From positions 1 through 64,000 of the forward strand of contig NZ_JAEUAV010000005.1 in NCBI RefSeq assembly GCF_019511605.1: DNA of 64,000 nucleotides, written 5' to 3'. Origin of the DNA: Paraburkholderia phenoliruptrix. Lineage in GTDB: Bacteria; Pseudomonadota; Gammaproteobacteria; Burkholderiales; Burkholderiaceae. The notes under the pieces were generated by a model. The model worked only from the letters and a program-made list of their open reading frames with translations. It ran no database searches and was not told where the DNA came from. The translations under genes were made by a program, and so were the position numbers. Below, piece by piece: positions 34,126-42,608 of this stretch. Within the stretch, counting starts at the first letter, position 1, and each line of letters opens with the position of its first letter.

Positions 34126-34219
34126 AGCGCGAACGGCCGGAGCGCTTCGCGAGACACAACGTCGTGCCTCGTGCGGCTTAGAGCCTTGAGCAGTACAGCA
34201 ACATCGGACAACGGCGTCC
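34126..34219 (+). promoter_or_regulatory. two-hairpin ANTAR target in the cobA leader
   Basis: Hairpin 1 is AGCGCG[AACGGC]CG, closed again by CGCT after a three-base bulge (34126-34146). Hairpin 2 is GGAC[AACGGC]GTCC (34206-34219), the same 14-mer as in the nirB leader. Both loops read AACGGC, so nirB and cobA should answer to the same ANTAR protein. Confidence 0.82.
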
Positions 34220-34255
34220 CCTCGTGATCGGCACGAGCGGACGCCGTTTTTGTTT
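34210..34255 (+). terminator. leader terminator of the cobA-type gene
   Basis: AACGGCGTCC (34210-34219) pairs with GGACGCCGTT (34239-34248), with an inner CTCGTG/CACGAG stem and then TTTTGTTT. The 5' arm is exactly the loop plus 3' arm of ANTAR hairpin 2. It lies about 55 bp before the ATG at 34311, so it acts as an attenuator. Confidence 0.92.
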
Positions 34256-34310
34256 GGGCGTCGGCGCCACGCCTGGGCGCCGCCACACAGTGAATCAGAA
34301 GGACATCGCG

Positions 34311-35090
34311 ATGAATAGGAACTTCGGCAAGGTCACCTTATTGAGCGCCGGTCCCGGCGAACTCGATCTGCTCACGTTGCGAGCCGTCAAAGCGCTCGCG
34401 GCGGCCGACGTCGTTCTGCTCGACGACCTGGCTAACCCTGAGATCGTGACGCTCGCCCCGCAGGCGCGCGTGATTCGCGTGGGCAAGCGCGGCGGCTGCC
34501 GCTCGACCCCGCAGGCTTTCATCGAACGCCTGATGCGCCGTTATGCACAGAAAGGGCTGCACGTGGTGCGTGTGAAAGGTGGCGAAGCACTCCTCTTCGG
34601 CCGCGCCGGCGAAGAGATTGCGAGCTTGCGCGAAGCCGGCATTCCGGTTGCGATCGTCAACGGAATTTCGTCGGGCTTCGCGGCTGCGGCGAGTTTGGGC
34701 ATCTCGCTCACGCATCGCCGTCATTGTCATGGCGTGACGTTCGTGACCGCGCATACCGAAGATCACGGCGAACCGGACTGGGCCGCGCTGGCGGCCACGC
34801 GCACCACGCTCGCCATTTATATGGGGATGCGGCGTATCGGCAGCATCGCCGACGCCCTGCTCAGAAGCCTGAGGGCCGACACCCCCGCAGCTGTCGTGCA
34901 ATGGGCCGGCAGCGTCGACGAACGGCGTTTGCTCACGCGTCTGGACCGGCTCGCCGCCGATGCTGACGAGGCCGGCTTAGGCAGTCCCGCGGTGATCCTG
35001 GTTGGCGATGCAATCGGCGAAAGCGAGCCAGCGCTGTGGGCGCGAGACATGGCATCGCGCGAGGAAGCGGTGCATGCGCGGGCTGCGTGA
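34311..35090 (+). CDS. cobA: uroporphyrinogen-III C-methyltransferase (SUMT)
   Basis: A 259-residue SAM-dependent methylase that converts uroporphyrinogen III to precorrin-2, the first branch step to siroheme and cobalamin. It shows the family opening VTLLSAGPGELDLLTLRAVKAL, where PGDP of most homologues is PGEL here, and GKRGGCRSTPQAFIERLM, KGGEALLFGRAGEE and the Met-containing TTLAIYMGMRRI. The ATG at 34311 has AAGGAC eight bases upstream; longer starts are inside the leader. Shared sigma-54 and ANTAR control with nirB shows that it serves the siroheme of nitrite reductase. It has no CysG-type dehydrogenase/ferrochelatase domain, so those steps are encoded elsewhere. Confidence 0.93.
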   Translation: MNRNFGKVTLLSAGPGELDLLTLRAVKALAAADVVLLDDLANPEIVTLAPQARVIRVGKRGGCRSTPQAFIERLMRRYAQKGLHVVRVKGGEALLFGRAGEEIASLREAGIPVAIVNGISSGFAAAASLGISLTHRRHCHGVTFVTAHTEDHGEPDWAALAATRTTLAIYMGMRRIGSIADALLRSLRADTPAAVVQWAGSVDERRLLTRLDRLAADADEAGLGSPAVILVGDAIGESEPALWARDMASREEAVHARAA

Positions 35091-35098
35091 AGTGCGGG

Positions 35099-35217
35099 AA
35101 AGGCAGGTCAGAATAAGCAGGTCAATAAAAGCAGGTCCGGAAAGCAGGTGCGTCAAACAATGCGGGTGCGCAAAAGCACCTGAAAGCACCTGAAAGCACC
35201 TGAAGGCGCACGCAAGG
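35099..35217. repeat. AAGC-led short repeats after cobA
   Basis: First come four copies of AAGCAGGT-like words spaced 13-15 bp (about 35099-35150), then five units spaced exactly ten bases, built on AAAGCACCTG (35168-35217). The tract sits between two converging genes. It shares the AAGC/AGGC core with the tracts at 18109 and 63056. Confidence 0.8.
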
Positions 35218-35240
35218 CAATGAAAAACACGGCGGAAAAG

Positions 35241-35271
35241 AAAAAGCGTGGCCGTCCTGCGTAGACGGCCG
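35241..35271 (-). terminator. terminator of the MOSC gene
   Basis: GGCCGTC and GACGGCC pair across a seven-base loop (35250-35270). On the minus strand the hairpin is followed by a T-rich run (TTTTTCTTTT), fitting a terminator 15 bp after the MOSC stop codon. Confidence 0.75.
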
Positions 35272-35285
35272 CGACTGCGACACAC

Positions 35286-36167
35286 CTAGTCGCCGAAACC
35301 AATCTCCGCTTCGAACTCCTGCCCTACCCGCAGCCACGTGCCCGCACCGCTCGTCACCACCGCGTTGTTGCCGAACGTGACCGCACCGTTGCGCTGCGGA
35401 TTCGCGCGATACACGCTCAGCGTATCGGACGGTTCGTTGGGCCATTCGGGGTCGCGCTCGCCCTTCGCCTGATCGATGGTCGGCATCGGGCAGCGCGCGC
35501 ATAGCTTGACGAGGCGCAGTTCGACACGCGCTTCGGTCGGCTGCGTGCCGTCCATGCCGAGCGTCTCCACATAGTCTTCTTCATACGCATCCAGCCCGGT
35601 AAGCACGATGTTCGGACGAAACCGGTCGATTGGAATGGAAGGCGCGCCCTTCGCATTCAGCCGCGTGTTCAGGTCGTCGAGCGACGCCTGACCGATCACG
35701 AGCAGCGGAAAGCCGTCGGCGAAGTGAGTCGTGGCCCCGCCCACGCTCTGCGTATAAACCGGATCGACAATGCGCTCGCGCTCGGGATCGAAGCGCAAGA
35801 GCCGCACGGGCATGCCGAGGAAGTCCGAAAACCACGCGGCGCACGCATCGCCCGTGTCGAGCCCGTAGGCGGCATCGCGCCACACTTTTGTCGCAACCTT
35901 GGCGGGCGCGCTCAGTTGCGCGGCGTCGAGCGGCGTGCGCAATTCGCTCATGCCGGGTGCGCGGATCACCAGTTCGTGCCCGGCAATCTCCACCTTGATC
36001 AACGCCATGCGCGGATGTGCGCGCTGCGTGAGCATCGCGCCCTCGGCATCGACAGCCATCCAGTAACGATCGTATTCGAGCCCCGTAGCGAGCAGACGCG
36101 CCTCATTCAGCGCGATACCCGCGCACGATTTGATCGGATAGATGAAAAGCTCGCTGATGGTCGGCAT
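35286..36167 (-). CDS. MOSC-domain protein (YcbX/YiiM-like)
   Basis: A 293-residue cytosolic protein. The N-terminal beta barrel starts ISELFIYPIKSCAGIALNEA, the MOSC core follows, and LVKLCARCPMPTID (about residues 225-240) holds the Cys pair typical of the YcbX branch, where a Cys may bind the molybdenum cofactor. YcbX-like proteins reduce N-hydroxylated compounds together with a redox partner; no [2Fe-2S] ferredoxin domain is fused here. The ATG at 36167 is the conserved start; longer frames lack homology. The location beside nitrate genes fits a molybdenum link, but it is transcribed separately. Confidence 0.88.
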   Translation of the reverse strand: MPTISELFIYPIKSCAGIALNEARLLATGLEYDRYWMAVDAEGAMLTQRAHPRMALIKVEIAGHELVIRAPGMSELRTPLDAAQLSAPAKVATKVWRDAAYGLDTGDACAAWFSDFLGMPVRLLRFDPERERIVDPVYTQSVGGATTHFADGFPLLVIGQASLDDLNTRLNAKGAPSIPIDRFRPNIVLTGLDAYEEDYVETLGMDGTQPTEARVELRLVKLCARCPMPTIDQAKGERDPEWPNEPSDTLSVYRANPQRNGAVTFGNNAVVTSGAGTWLRVGQEFEAEIGFGD

Positions 36168-36473
36168 GATGGGGGCCCCGTACGGTTCGCACGGTTTGTT
36201 ATGTAAGAGGGCTCGATTGTAATTCGGAGCCGGCCGCCTCGTTCGAACCGCGATTCGCAACGGCGTGGGGCCCGCCCCGGACGCCGGCGTTTCCTCGTCG
36301 CCCGGCTCGACGTAGAATTCCAAGGCTTGGCACCGGCATTGCACATGCTGACAAGGTAAGCGAACTCAAGCGCGGCCGCGCGTTACATCGCCCGCCGCGG
36401 TGCCCGCCGCCTCTTCAGGCGCCGGGCGGACGTACGAAAGCATCCATACCATGAACGAGACAGGACATTGATT
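36168..36473. other. 306-bp divergent promoter region (MOSC / glcG)
   Basis: No gene is supported. Both neighbours read outward, so their promoters lie here. I could not define paired boxes; TTGTTATGTAAGAG at about 36196-36210 is the only AT-rich patch. Confidence 0.35.
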
Positions 36474-36878
36474 ATGCTGAGCAAACCCGTGTTGACCGTA
36501 GCCGAAACGACCCGCATTCTCGAGGCCGCGCGCACCGAAGCCGAGAAGAACAAATGGGCCGTCGCGATCGTCGTCGTTGACGACGGCGGCCACCCGCTCG
36601 GCATGCTGCGGCTGGACGGCAGCGCGCCCGCGAGCGCGTACATTGCGACCGAAAAAGCCCGCACCTCGGCAATCGGCCGCCGCGAAACCAAGGTGTACGA
36701 GGACATGATCAACAATGGCCGCACCGCGTTTCTCAGCGCCCCGCTCTCGGGTACGCTGGAAGGCGGCGTGCCGGTCATCGTCGAAGGCCAGGTGGTCGGC
36801 GCGGTCGGCGTGTCGGGCGTGAAGTCCGATCAGGACGCGCACATCGCCAAGGCCGGCATTCAGGCACTGGGCCTCTGA
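36474..36878 (+). CDS. glcG: GlcG/HbpS-family protein
   Basis: A 134-residue GlcG/HbpS-fold protein. It reads MLSKPVLTVAETTRILEAAR, then VVDDGGHPLGMLRLDGS, TEKARTSAIGR and GGVPVIVEGQVVGAVGVSG, the family signature. Such proteins bind haem or small ligands in some cases, and GlcG sits in glycolate operons next to malate synthase G, as here. Its function remains unclear. The ATG at 36474 is preferred over a TTG two codons earlier. A 168-bp gap separates it from glcB. Confidence 0.88.
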   Translation: MLSKPVLTVAETTRILEAARTEAEKNKWAVAIVVVDDGGHPLGMLRLDGSAPASAYIATEKARTSAIGRRETKVYEDMINNGRTAFLSAPLSGTLEGGVPVIVEGQVVGAVGVSGVKSDQDAHIAKAGIQALGL

Positions 36879-37046
36879 GCCGGCCGTGGCGAGAGGCATT
36901 GCCCGCGCTTCACGAATGCCGTCGTGATGGCGTGGCCCACAACAGGACGCAGCAACACGGAAAACAGCAAAGCAGCTTGACCGGGTAGTAGCCCCAACGC
37001 GAGCCGATACCCCACAGCGGCCGCATTCAGACAGATGGAGCAGTCG

Positions 37047-39218
37047 ATGACTCAGATGAACCCGCGCGGCGGCCTGCAGGTCGCCGTCAATCTCGAACAG
37101 TTCGTCGAAACGGAAGCCCTGCCCGGCACCGGAATCGACAGCGCCGCATTCTGGTCCGGTTTCGACGCCCTCGTGCACGAACTGGCGCCGAAAAACCGCG
37201 CGCTACTCGCAGAGCGCGACCGCCTGCAAACGGAACTGGACAACTGGCATCGCGCCAACCCCGGGCCGGTGCGCGACTTGCGCGCCTATCGTGCGTTTCT
37301 GGAGGGCATCGGCTATATCGTGCCCGCACCGTCGAACGTGAAGGCCACCACTGCGAACGTCGACACTGAAATTGCCGAACAGGCAGGCCCTCAACTCGTG
37401 GTGCCGCTGTCGAACCCACGCTATGCGCTGAATGCGGCGAACGCGCGTTGGGGCAGCCTCTACGATGCGCTCTACGGCACCGACGCGATTCCCGAGGCCA
37501 ACGGCGCCGACCGGCAGAAAACCTTCAACCCGGTGCGCGGCGCAGCGGTGATCGCCTACGCCCGCAAATTTCTCGACGAAGCCGCGCCGCTTGCGAACGG
37601 CTCGCATGCGGACGCAACCGGTTACAGCGTAAAAGACGGCAAGCTCGTCGTCGCGCTGAAAAGCGGCACCAGCGAGCTGAAGACGGCCGCGCAGTTCATC
37701 GGCTATCAAGGCGAGGCCGGCGCGCCCTCGGCCGTGCTGCTCAAGCACAACGGCCTGCATTTCGAAATCCAGATCGATGCAAACGATCCGATCGGCAAGA
37801 CCGACGCTGCGCACGTGAAGGACGTGGTGCTGGAAGCGGCGGTAAGCACCATTATCGACTGCGAAGATTCGGTGGCGGCCGTGGACGCCAACGACAAGGT
37901 CCAGCTCTATCGCAACTGGCTCGGCCTGATGAACGGCGATCTGAGCGAAGAGGTCGCGAAAAACGGCAAGACGTTCACGCGGCGCCTGAATGCGGATCGC
38001 CAATATGTCGGCGCGGACGGTAAAACGCCGGTCACGCTGCACGGCCGCTCGCTGCTGTTCGTGCGCAACGTCGGCCACCTGATGACCAATCCGGCGGTGC
38101 TGACGAAAGACGGCGCGGAGATTCCCGAAGGCATTCTCGATGCGGTGATCACCACGCTGTGCGCGCTGCACGATCCCAGCAACAAGCTGAACTCGCGCAC
38201 CGGCTCCATCTACATCGTCAAGCCGAAAATGCATGGTCCGGCTGAAGTGGCGTTCGCAAGCGAGTTGTTCGCGCGTGTCGAAGATCTGCTGAAGCTGCCG
38301 CGCAATACGATCAAGATGGGCATCATGGACGAGGAGCGCCGCACGAGCGTGAATCTGCTTGCCTGTATTGCCGAGGCGTCGGAGCGTGTGGCGTTCATCA
38401 ACACGGGTTTCCTCGACCGTACCGGCGACGAGATGCACACCGCAATGGAAGCGGGCCCGATGATGCGCAAGGGCGACATGAAGTCGAGTACGTGGATTGC
38501 CGCGTACGAGCGCAGCAACGTGCTCGTCGGTTTGCATGCGGGCCTGCGCGGCCGCTCGCAGATCGGCAAGGGCATGTGGGCCATGCCCGATCTGATGCAT
38601 GCAATGCTCGAACAGAAAATCGTACACCCCAAGGCCGGTGCGAACACCGCGTGGGTGCCCTCGCCGACCGCCGCGACGCTGCACGCGCTGCACTATCACC
38701 AGGTCGACGTGCAAGCGGTTCAGCAGGAGCTGGAGCGCACCGACTATGCAAAGGTGCGCGACGAACTGCTGGACGGTCTGCTGACGATTCCTGTGGTCGA
38801 AACCGCAAAGTGGAGCGCCGACGAAATTCGCGCCGAACTGGACAACAACGCACAAGGCATTCTCGGCTATGTGGTGCGCTGGATCGACCAGGGCGTGGGT
38901 TGCTCGAAGGTGCCTGACATTCACGACGTGGGCCTGATGGAAGACCGCGCGACGCTGCGTATTTCGAGCCAGCACATCGCCAACTGGCTGTATCACGGCG
39001 TGGTCACGCGCGAGCAGGTCGAAGAGACTTTCAGGCGCATGGCGAAGGTGGTGGATCAGCAGAACGCCGCCGATCCGTTGTACAAGCCAATGGCGCCGAA
39101 CTTCGACACGGTTGCATTCAAGGCCGCGCAGGCGCTGGTATTCGAAGGCCGTCAGCAGCCGAGCGGCTACACGGAACCGTTGCTGCACAAGTTCCGCCTC
39201 GAAGTGAAAAAGGGCTGA
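37047..39218 (+). CDS. glcB: malate synthase G
   Basis: A 723-residue isoform G malate synthase, the same length as E. coli GlcB. It condenses glyoxylate with acetyl-CoA to malate, for glycolate and C2 use. The barrel holds [28 protein letters not shown] (with the catalytic Arg) and [11 protein letters not shown], and the C-terminal plug has [23 protein letters not shown] (with the catalytic Asp). The ATG at 37047 is preceded by GGAG at six bases; an ATG four codons earlier overlaps that site. It follows glcG and ends before two hairpins. Confidence 0.96.
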   Translation: MTQMNPRGGLQVAVNLEQFVETEALPGTGIDSAAFWSGFDALVHELAPKNRALLAERDRLQTELDNWHRANPGPVRDLRAYRAFLEGIGYIVPAPSNVKATTANVDTEIAEQAGPQLVVPLSNPRYALNAANARWGSLYDALYGTDAIPEANGADRQKTFNPVRGAAVIAYARKFLDEAAPLANGSHADATGYSVKDGKLVVALKSGTSELKTAAQFIGYQGEAGAPSAVLLKHNGLHFEIQIDANDPIGKTDAAHVKDVVLEAAVSTIIDCEDSVAAVDANDKVQLYRNWLGLMNGDLSEEVAKNGKTFTRRLNADRQYVGADGKTPVTLHGRSLLFVRNVGHLMTNPAVLTKDGAEIPEGILDAVITTLCALHDPSNKLNSRTGSIYIVKPKMHGPAEVAFASELFARVEDLLKLPRNTIKMGIMDEERRTSVNLLACIAEASERVAFINTGFLDRTGDEMHTAMEAGPMMRKGDMKSSTWIAAYERSNVLVGLHAGLRGRSQIGKGMWAMPDLMHAMLEQKIVHPKAGANTAWVPSPTAATLHALHYHQVDVQAVQQELERTDYAKVRDELLDGLLTIPVVETAKWSADEIRAELDNNAQGILGYVVRWIDQGVGCSKVPDIHDVGLMEDRATLRISSQHIANWLYHGVVTREQVEETFRRMAKVVDQQNAADPLYKPMAPNFDTVAFKAAQALVFEGRQQPSGYTEPLLHKFRLEVKKG

Positions 39219-39229
39219 GCATGCCGGTC

Positions 39230-39303
39230 GCCGCGACTCGAACGGATGCAGTTCGAGTCGCGGCAAAAAAAGACGGGCGCCTCGCGTGGCTGCGGGGCGC
39301 CCG
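39230..39303 (+). terminator. double hairpin after glcB
   Basis: Stem 1 pairs GCCGCGACTCGAAC with GTTCGAGTCGCGGC (14 bp, 39230-39264) but is followed by A residues. Stem 2 pairs CGGGCGCC with GGCGCCCG (39274-39303) and is followed by ATTTC. Together they probably end glcB transcription or protect its 3' end. Confidence 0.6.
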
Positions 39304-39464
39304 ATTTCAAAGCGCTGGTGTTGCCGCGCTCTCTGCGTGATCAAATTTGTTTCATCGAGGCTGCCTGATCCAGGCGGATCACCGCAGCGGATCGAAGCGA
39401 ACCTGAGCGTATTCTGTCCGACGCGCGAAAACGACTCCCGTACGCGCGCCGATCTCCGCCTTCG

Positions 39465-40379
39465 TCAAGCCGCTTCAGCGGTGTACTGTGCCGGCAGGTC
39501 CTGCCCGTTTGCCTGCATATAAGCCTGCAGATACGCTTCGAACTCGTCCTTCACCTCGGGATGGCGCAACGCGAACTCCACCGTCGCCTTCAGATAACCG
39601 AGCTTGCTGCCGCAATCGAAGCGCGTGCCGAAGTAGCGATACGCAAGCACCTGTTCTTCGGTGAGCAGCGACTGAACCGCGTCCGTCAATTGCAATTCGC
39701 CGCCGGCACCGGGCTTGAGCGCGCGAATGTGCTTGAAGATGGTCGGCATGAGCACATAGCGCCCAACCACGCCGAGGTTCGACGGTGCCTTGTCCGGTGC
39801 CGGTTTCTCGACAATGCCCGAGAGCTTGATGACGTTGTCTTCCCACTCGCGGCCGTCCACCACACCGTATGAGCGGCTGTCTTCGCGCGCAATGGTTTCA
39901 ACGCCGATCACCGAGCTATGGTAGTGATTGAACGTATCCACGAGCTGGCTCATGACCGGCTTCGAGCTGTGCAGCAGGTCGTCTGCAAGAATCACCGCGA
40001 ACGGGCTTTGACCGACCAGCTTTTCGGCGCATAGCACCGCATGACCGAGACCCAATGCTTCGGCCTGGCGAACATAGAAGCAGTCGACGTTGGCGGGCTT
40101 GATGCTGCGCACGAGGTCGAGCAGCTTCTGCTTGTTGCGCGCCTCGAGCTCGGCCTCGATCTCATACGATTTGTCGAAGTGATCTTCGATAGCGCGCTTG
40201 CTGCGACCCGTCACGAAGATCATCTCGGTGATGCCGGCAGCAACTGCTTCTTCGACAGCGTACTGGATCAGCGGCTTGTCGACGATAGGCAGCATTTCTT
40301 TCGGACTTGCCTTGGTAGCCGGCAGGAAACGTGTCCCGAGGCCCGCTACGGGAAACACGGCTTTGGTGACTTTCAGCAT
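39465..40379 (-). CDS. galU: UTP-glucose-1-phosphate uridylyltransferase
   Basis: A 304-residue enzyme making UDP-glucose from UTP and glucose-1-phosphate. The nucleotide-binding loop is [24 protein letters not shown] and the active-site Lys lies in [15 protein letters not shown] and [11 protein letters not shown] are family motifs. UDP-glucose feeds the polymer directly and via Ugd as UDP-glucuronate. Start choice is the ATG at 40379 ([11 protein letters not shown]), with GGGAA nine bases upstream; an ATG three codons earlier is too close to it. Its place beside the bce-II genes matches bceT. Confidence 0.95.
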   Translation of the reverse strand: MLKVTKAVFPVAGLGTRFLPATKASPKEMLPIVDKPLIQYAVEEAVAAGITEMIFVTGRSKRAIEDHFDKSYEIEAELEARNKQKLLDLVRSIKPANVDCFYVRQAEALGLGHAVLCAEKLVGQSPFAVILADDLLHSSKPVMSQLVDTFNHYHSSVIGVETIAREDSRSYGVVDGREWEDNVIKLSGIVEKPAPDKAPSNLGVVGRYVLMPTIFKHIRALKPGAGGELQLTDAVQSLLTEEQVLAYRYFGTRFDCGSKLGYLKATVEFALRHPEVKDEFEAYLQAYMQANGQDLPAQYTAEAA

Positions 40380-40575
40380 GGTAGGCATTCCCAGATCGGT
40401 TAGAAATTGGTTTGCGGGCATGGCGGCCCTTCGACGTCGGCGCAAAGGCTAACAAAAAAGCCACGCGAGATCACGCCTGAAATTTCTCAAACAGTACTTA
40501 ATAAGGCCAGTTTGGGTGGATTTGCGCTTCGCATAATATGAAAGACAGCAAGATTTACAGTGCAGACTCGAATTA

Positions 40576-40595
40576 TTTTCGGGAAATTCCGAAAA
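40576..40595. promoter_or_regulatory. inverted repeat upstream of galU
   Basis: TTTTCGG and CCGAAAA face each other across six bases inside an AT-rich stretch. A TATTAT hexamer on the minus strand (40539-40534) could be the galU -10. Possible operator; no regulator can be named. Confidence 0.35.
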
Positions 40596-40662
40596 ATTTA
40601 CCCGTTGTGCCGTGAGTGCGGCGGGCCGCAGGCATTGCTTTATACGGGCCGCCGCGCGGCTT

Positions 40663-40818
40663 TCAGGAGCGGGCTTCCTCGTTCTCGTCCAGTTGCGGCA
40701 GCTGACCCGGATTGATCCGGAAACGCCGGATGGGCTCGTTGCGCAACGCCTCCCGGTAGGCGGAGGCGGCAACGAGAATCAGCAGGACGGCCACGCCGGC
40801 AAGCAAATGCAGGTTCAT
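40663..40818 (-). CDS. 51-residue single-pass membrane protein
   Basis: An unannotated small gene candidate. The peptide begins MNLHLLAGVAVLLILVAASA, giving one membrane helix (about residues 3-20), followed by a basic then acidic cytosolic tail (REALRNEPIRRFRINPGQLP, then an LDENEE stretch). An AGAGGT ribosome site lies about seven bases before the ATG. Base and codon use match the GC-rich neighbours. The region 284 bp upstream of galU and divergent from the acyltransferase suggests a link to polymer synthesis, but I recognise no family. A shape like this fits a small regulator of a membrane enzyme. Confidence 0.6.
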   Translation of the reverse strand: MNLHLLAGVAVLLILVAASAYREALRNEPIRRFRINPGQLPQLDENEEARS

Positions 40819-41066
40819 GATTACACCTCTCATCAGGAGAATCCGTGCTGTAAATTAGCATGACAAAAGGGACAAATAATTGTTCGGTTTCAAGGCAGCG
40901 GCTCAATTACATTTCGTCACAAAATGGCGCCTTTTAACGAAAGGATGGCGAAAAGGCGGCCGATTTTTTTATCGATTTTTTGTCCGCGCGGTGCACTAGC
41001 ATGTGATGCACCGCGCGCGGCACGCGCGCGCATCCGCATTGCCACACTTCGAATAAAGGACCGCGC

Positions 41067-42326
41067 ATGAGCGACTCAGCACTGGAAGCCGCCGGCTCAT
41101 CCCTGCCCCTCACACCGCACGCGAGCCCGCTCGCGCCTCGCGCACAAAGCGAGGCGCGCGCCGACAGCGCGGGCAAAGAACACGTGATCGACGCTATGCG
41201 CGGCTTCGCCGCGTTGCTCGTCGCGTACTTCCATTGCCGGCAGATCGAATGGGTCGGCATGCAGGCTTTCCATCAGAATGCCGGGCACTCATTCAACCTG
41301 AGCACGATTGCCGCGTATCTGACCTTCCCTATCGCGTGGGGCTCGGCTGGCGTGCCGATTTTCTTCGTGATCAGCGGCTACTGCATTCACCGCAGCGCCG
41401 CCATGCGACTCGCGGGCAATCCGGCGTACCGGCTCGACGCCGCGAACTTCTGGGCGCGCCGTTTCGCGCGCATTTATCCGGTGCTGCTTGCGGCATTGCT
41501 GCTGACGCTCGCACTCGACTGGTTCAGTCTGCAATTGCCGCCGGTCAGTCACAAGATTCGCGAGATCGGTCTGGGCGCTTTTCTGGTCAATCTGTTTTCG
41601 CTGCAAGGCGTGGCGGGCAAGACGTATGGCTCGAACGGCGCGCTGTGGACGCTCTCGCTCGAAGTGCAGTTCTATGCGATCTATCCGCTGCTATTCGCAC
41701 TGCGCCGGCGCATCGGCATGAACTCCGTGCTGGCAATCGTTGCCGTGGTCAACGTCGTGTCGGCGTACGCGCTCGAGCGGCACGACATTCAGTTCTTCAC
41801 GTCGTACTGGTTTTCGTGGACGCTCGGCGCATGGATTGCCGACGCGAAAGCGCACGAGGCGTCGCAAACGCGCTCGTCGTGGTGGCTCTATGCGCTCGCC
41901 GCGGCGTTCGTCGTGCTGGGCTGCGCGGCGTTTCACTTCGGACAGTACGGTGCGTTCCAGTTGTGGGCGATTGGCTTCGCGTTCTATCTGTACCGGGCGC
42001 TCGAGGATAAGAAGAGCGAAAAGAACGAAAAGGGCAACAAGGGCAGCGAGAGCAGCCACAACGCACGCGCCGGTTGGGGCCTGCGGCTTCTGTCGCACTT
42101 TGGCGACTTCAGCTTCTCGCTGTATCTGATCCATCTGCCGATCTTCGTGCTGCTGTCCTCGCTGCTGTACCGCTCGTCGCTGCAGATGTCCATCTGGCCG
42201 TCGTTCGGGTACATGCTGGTCGCCGTGCCCGCTGCCTATGTGTTCTACCGGCTCGTCGAATTGCCGGCGATGAAGTGGTCGGCCAGCTTGAAGCCGAAAG
42301 CGAAAGGCGCATGGCAACGGTCGTGA
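41067..42326 (+). CDS. bceS: acyltransferase-3 family membrane enzyme (bceS position)
   Basis: A 419-residue inner-membrane acyltransferase of the OafA/YrhL type, with about ten helices. The opening IDAMRGFAALLVAYFHCRQI gives the catalytic His region, and SAGVPIFFVISGYCIH, FWARRFARIYPVLL and NGALWTLSLEVQFYAIYPLL are family motifs. It should add acetyl or another acyl group to sugar residues of the polymer, using acyl-CoA from the cytosol. A Lys/Glu/Asn-rich loop (about residues 313-330) is unusual in composition. It lies divergent from the galU side and convergent with the glycosyltransferase operon, matching bceS by order. Confidence 0.85.
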   Translation: MSDSALEAAGSSLPLTPHASPLAPRAQSEARADSAGKEHVIDAMRGFAALLVAYFHCRQIEWVGMQAFHQNAGHSFNLSTIAAYLTFPIAWGSAGVPIFFVISGYCIHRSAAMRLAGNPAYRLDAANFWARRFARIYPVLLAALLLTLALDWFSLQLPPVSHKIREIGLGAFLVNLFSLQGVAGKTYGSNGALWTLSLEVQFYAIYPLLFALRRRIGMNSVLAIVAVVNVVSAYALERHDIQFFTSYWFSWTLGAWIADAKAHEASQTRSSWWLYALAAAFVVLGCAAFHFGQYGAFQLWAIGFAFYLYRALEDKKSEKNEKGNKGSESSHNARAGWGLRLLSHFGDFSFSLYLIHLPIFVLLSSLLYRSSLQMSIWPSFGYMLVAVPAAYVFYRLVELPAMKWSASLKPKAKGAWQRS

Positions 42327-42334
42327 ATCGAAAA

Positions 42335-42373
42335 GAGCCGAAGGCCGGCGAGTTTTTCGCTGACCTTCGGCTC
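42335..42373 (-). terminator. terminator between bceS and bceR
   Basis: GAGCCGAAGG and CCTTCGGCTC form a 10-bp stem (42335-42344 and 42364-42373). On the minus strand TTTTCG follows, so it may end the bceQR transcript. In the plus direction it lies nine bases after the bceS stop and may act for both. Confidence 0.65.
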
Positions 42374-42561
42374 CGCGCTGATCTTCGAATCCGTTGTCCC
42401 GGTCTTTGCTGCGCAGGCTGACGTCAGGTCAGCTTCTGCTGTATGGGCTTGCGTGATGCCGGCTCGCGTAACGCCCACTGGCGCACCGGCGCCAGTTTGT
42501 GCAACATCCACTTGCGCATCGCCGACTCGCGCCGTCTGACATTCGCGCAATGCGCGTTGAA

Positions 42562-42598
42562 GGTCTGGCGCGCGGCAGTTAGCACTGCGCGCCAGACC
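42562..42598. other. 12-bp stem-loop just after bceR
   Basis: GGTCTGGCGCGC pairs perfectly with GCGCGCCAGACC across a 13-base loop, starting 10 bp after the bceR stop. No T-tract follows in either direction. It may be a Rho-type end or an mRNA-stabilising hairpin. Confidence 0.55.
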
Positions 42599-42608
42599 TC
42601 CAACCAGA

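Noticed and set aside
42424..42519. 31-residue minus-strand frame after bceR
   Set aside because: Basic peptide with a weak ribosome site in a hairpin-rich gap; not enough to call a gene.
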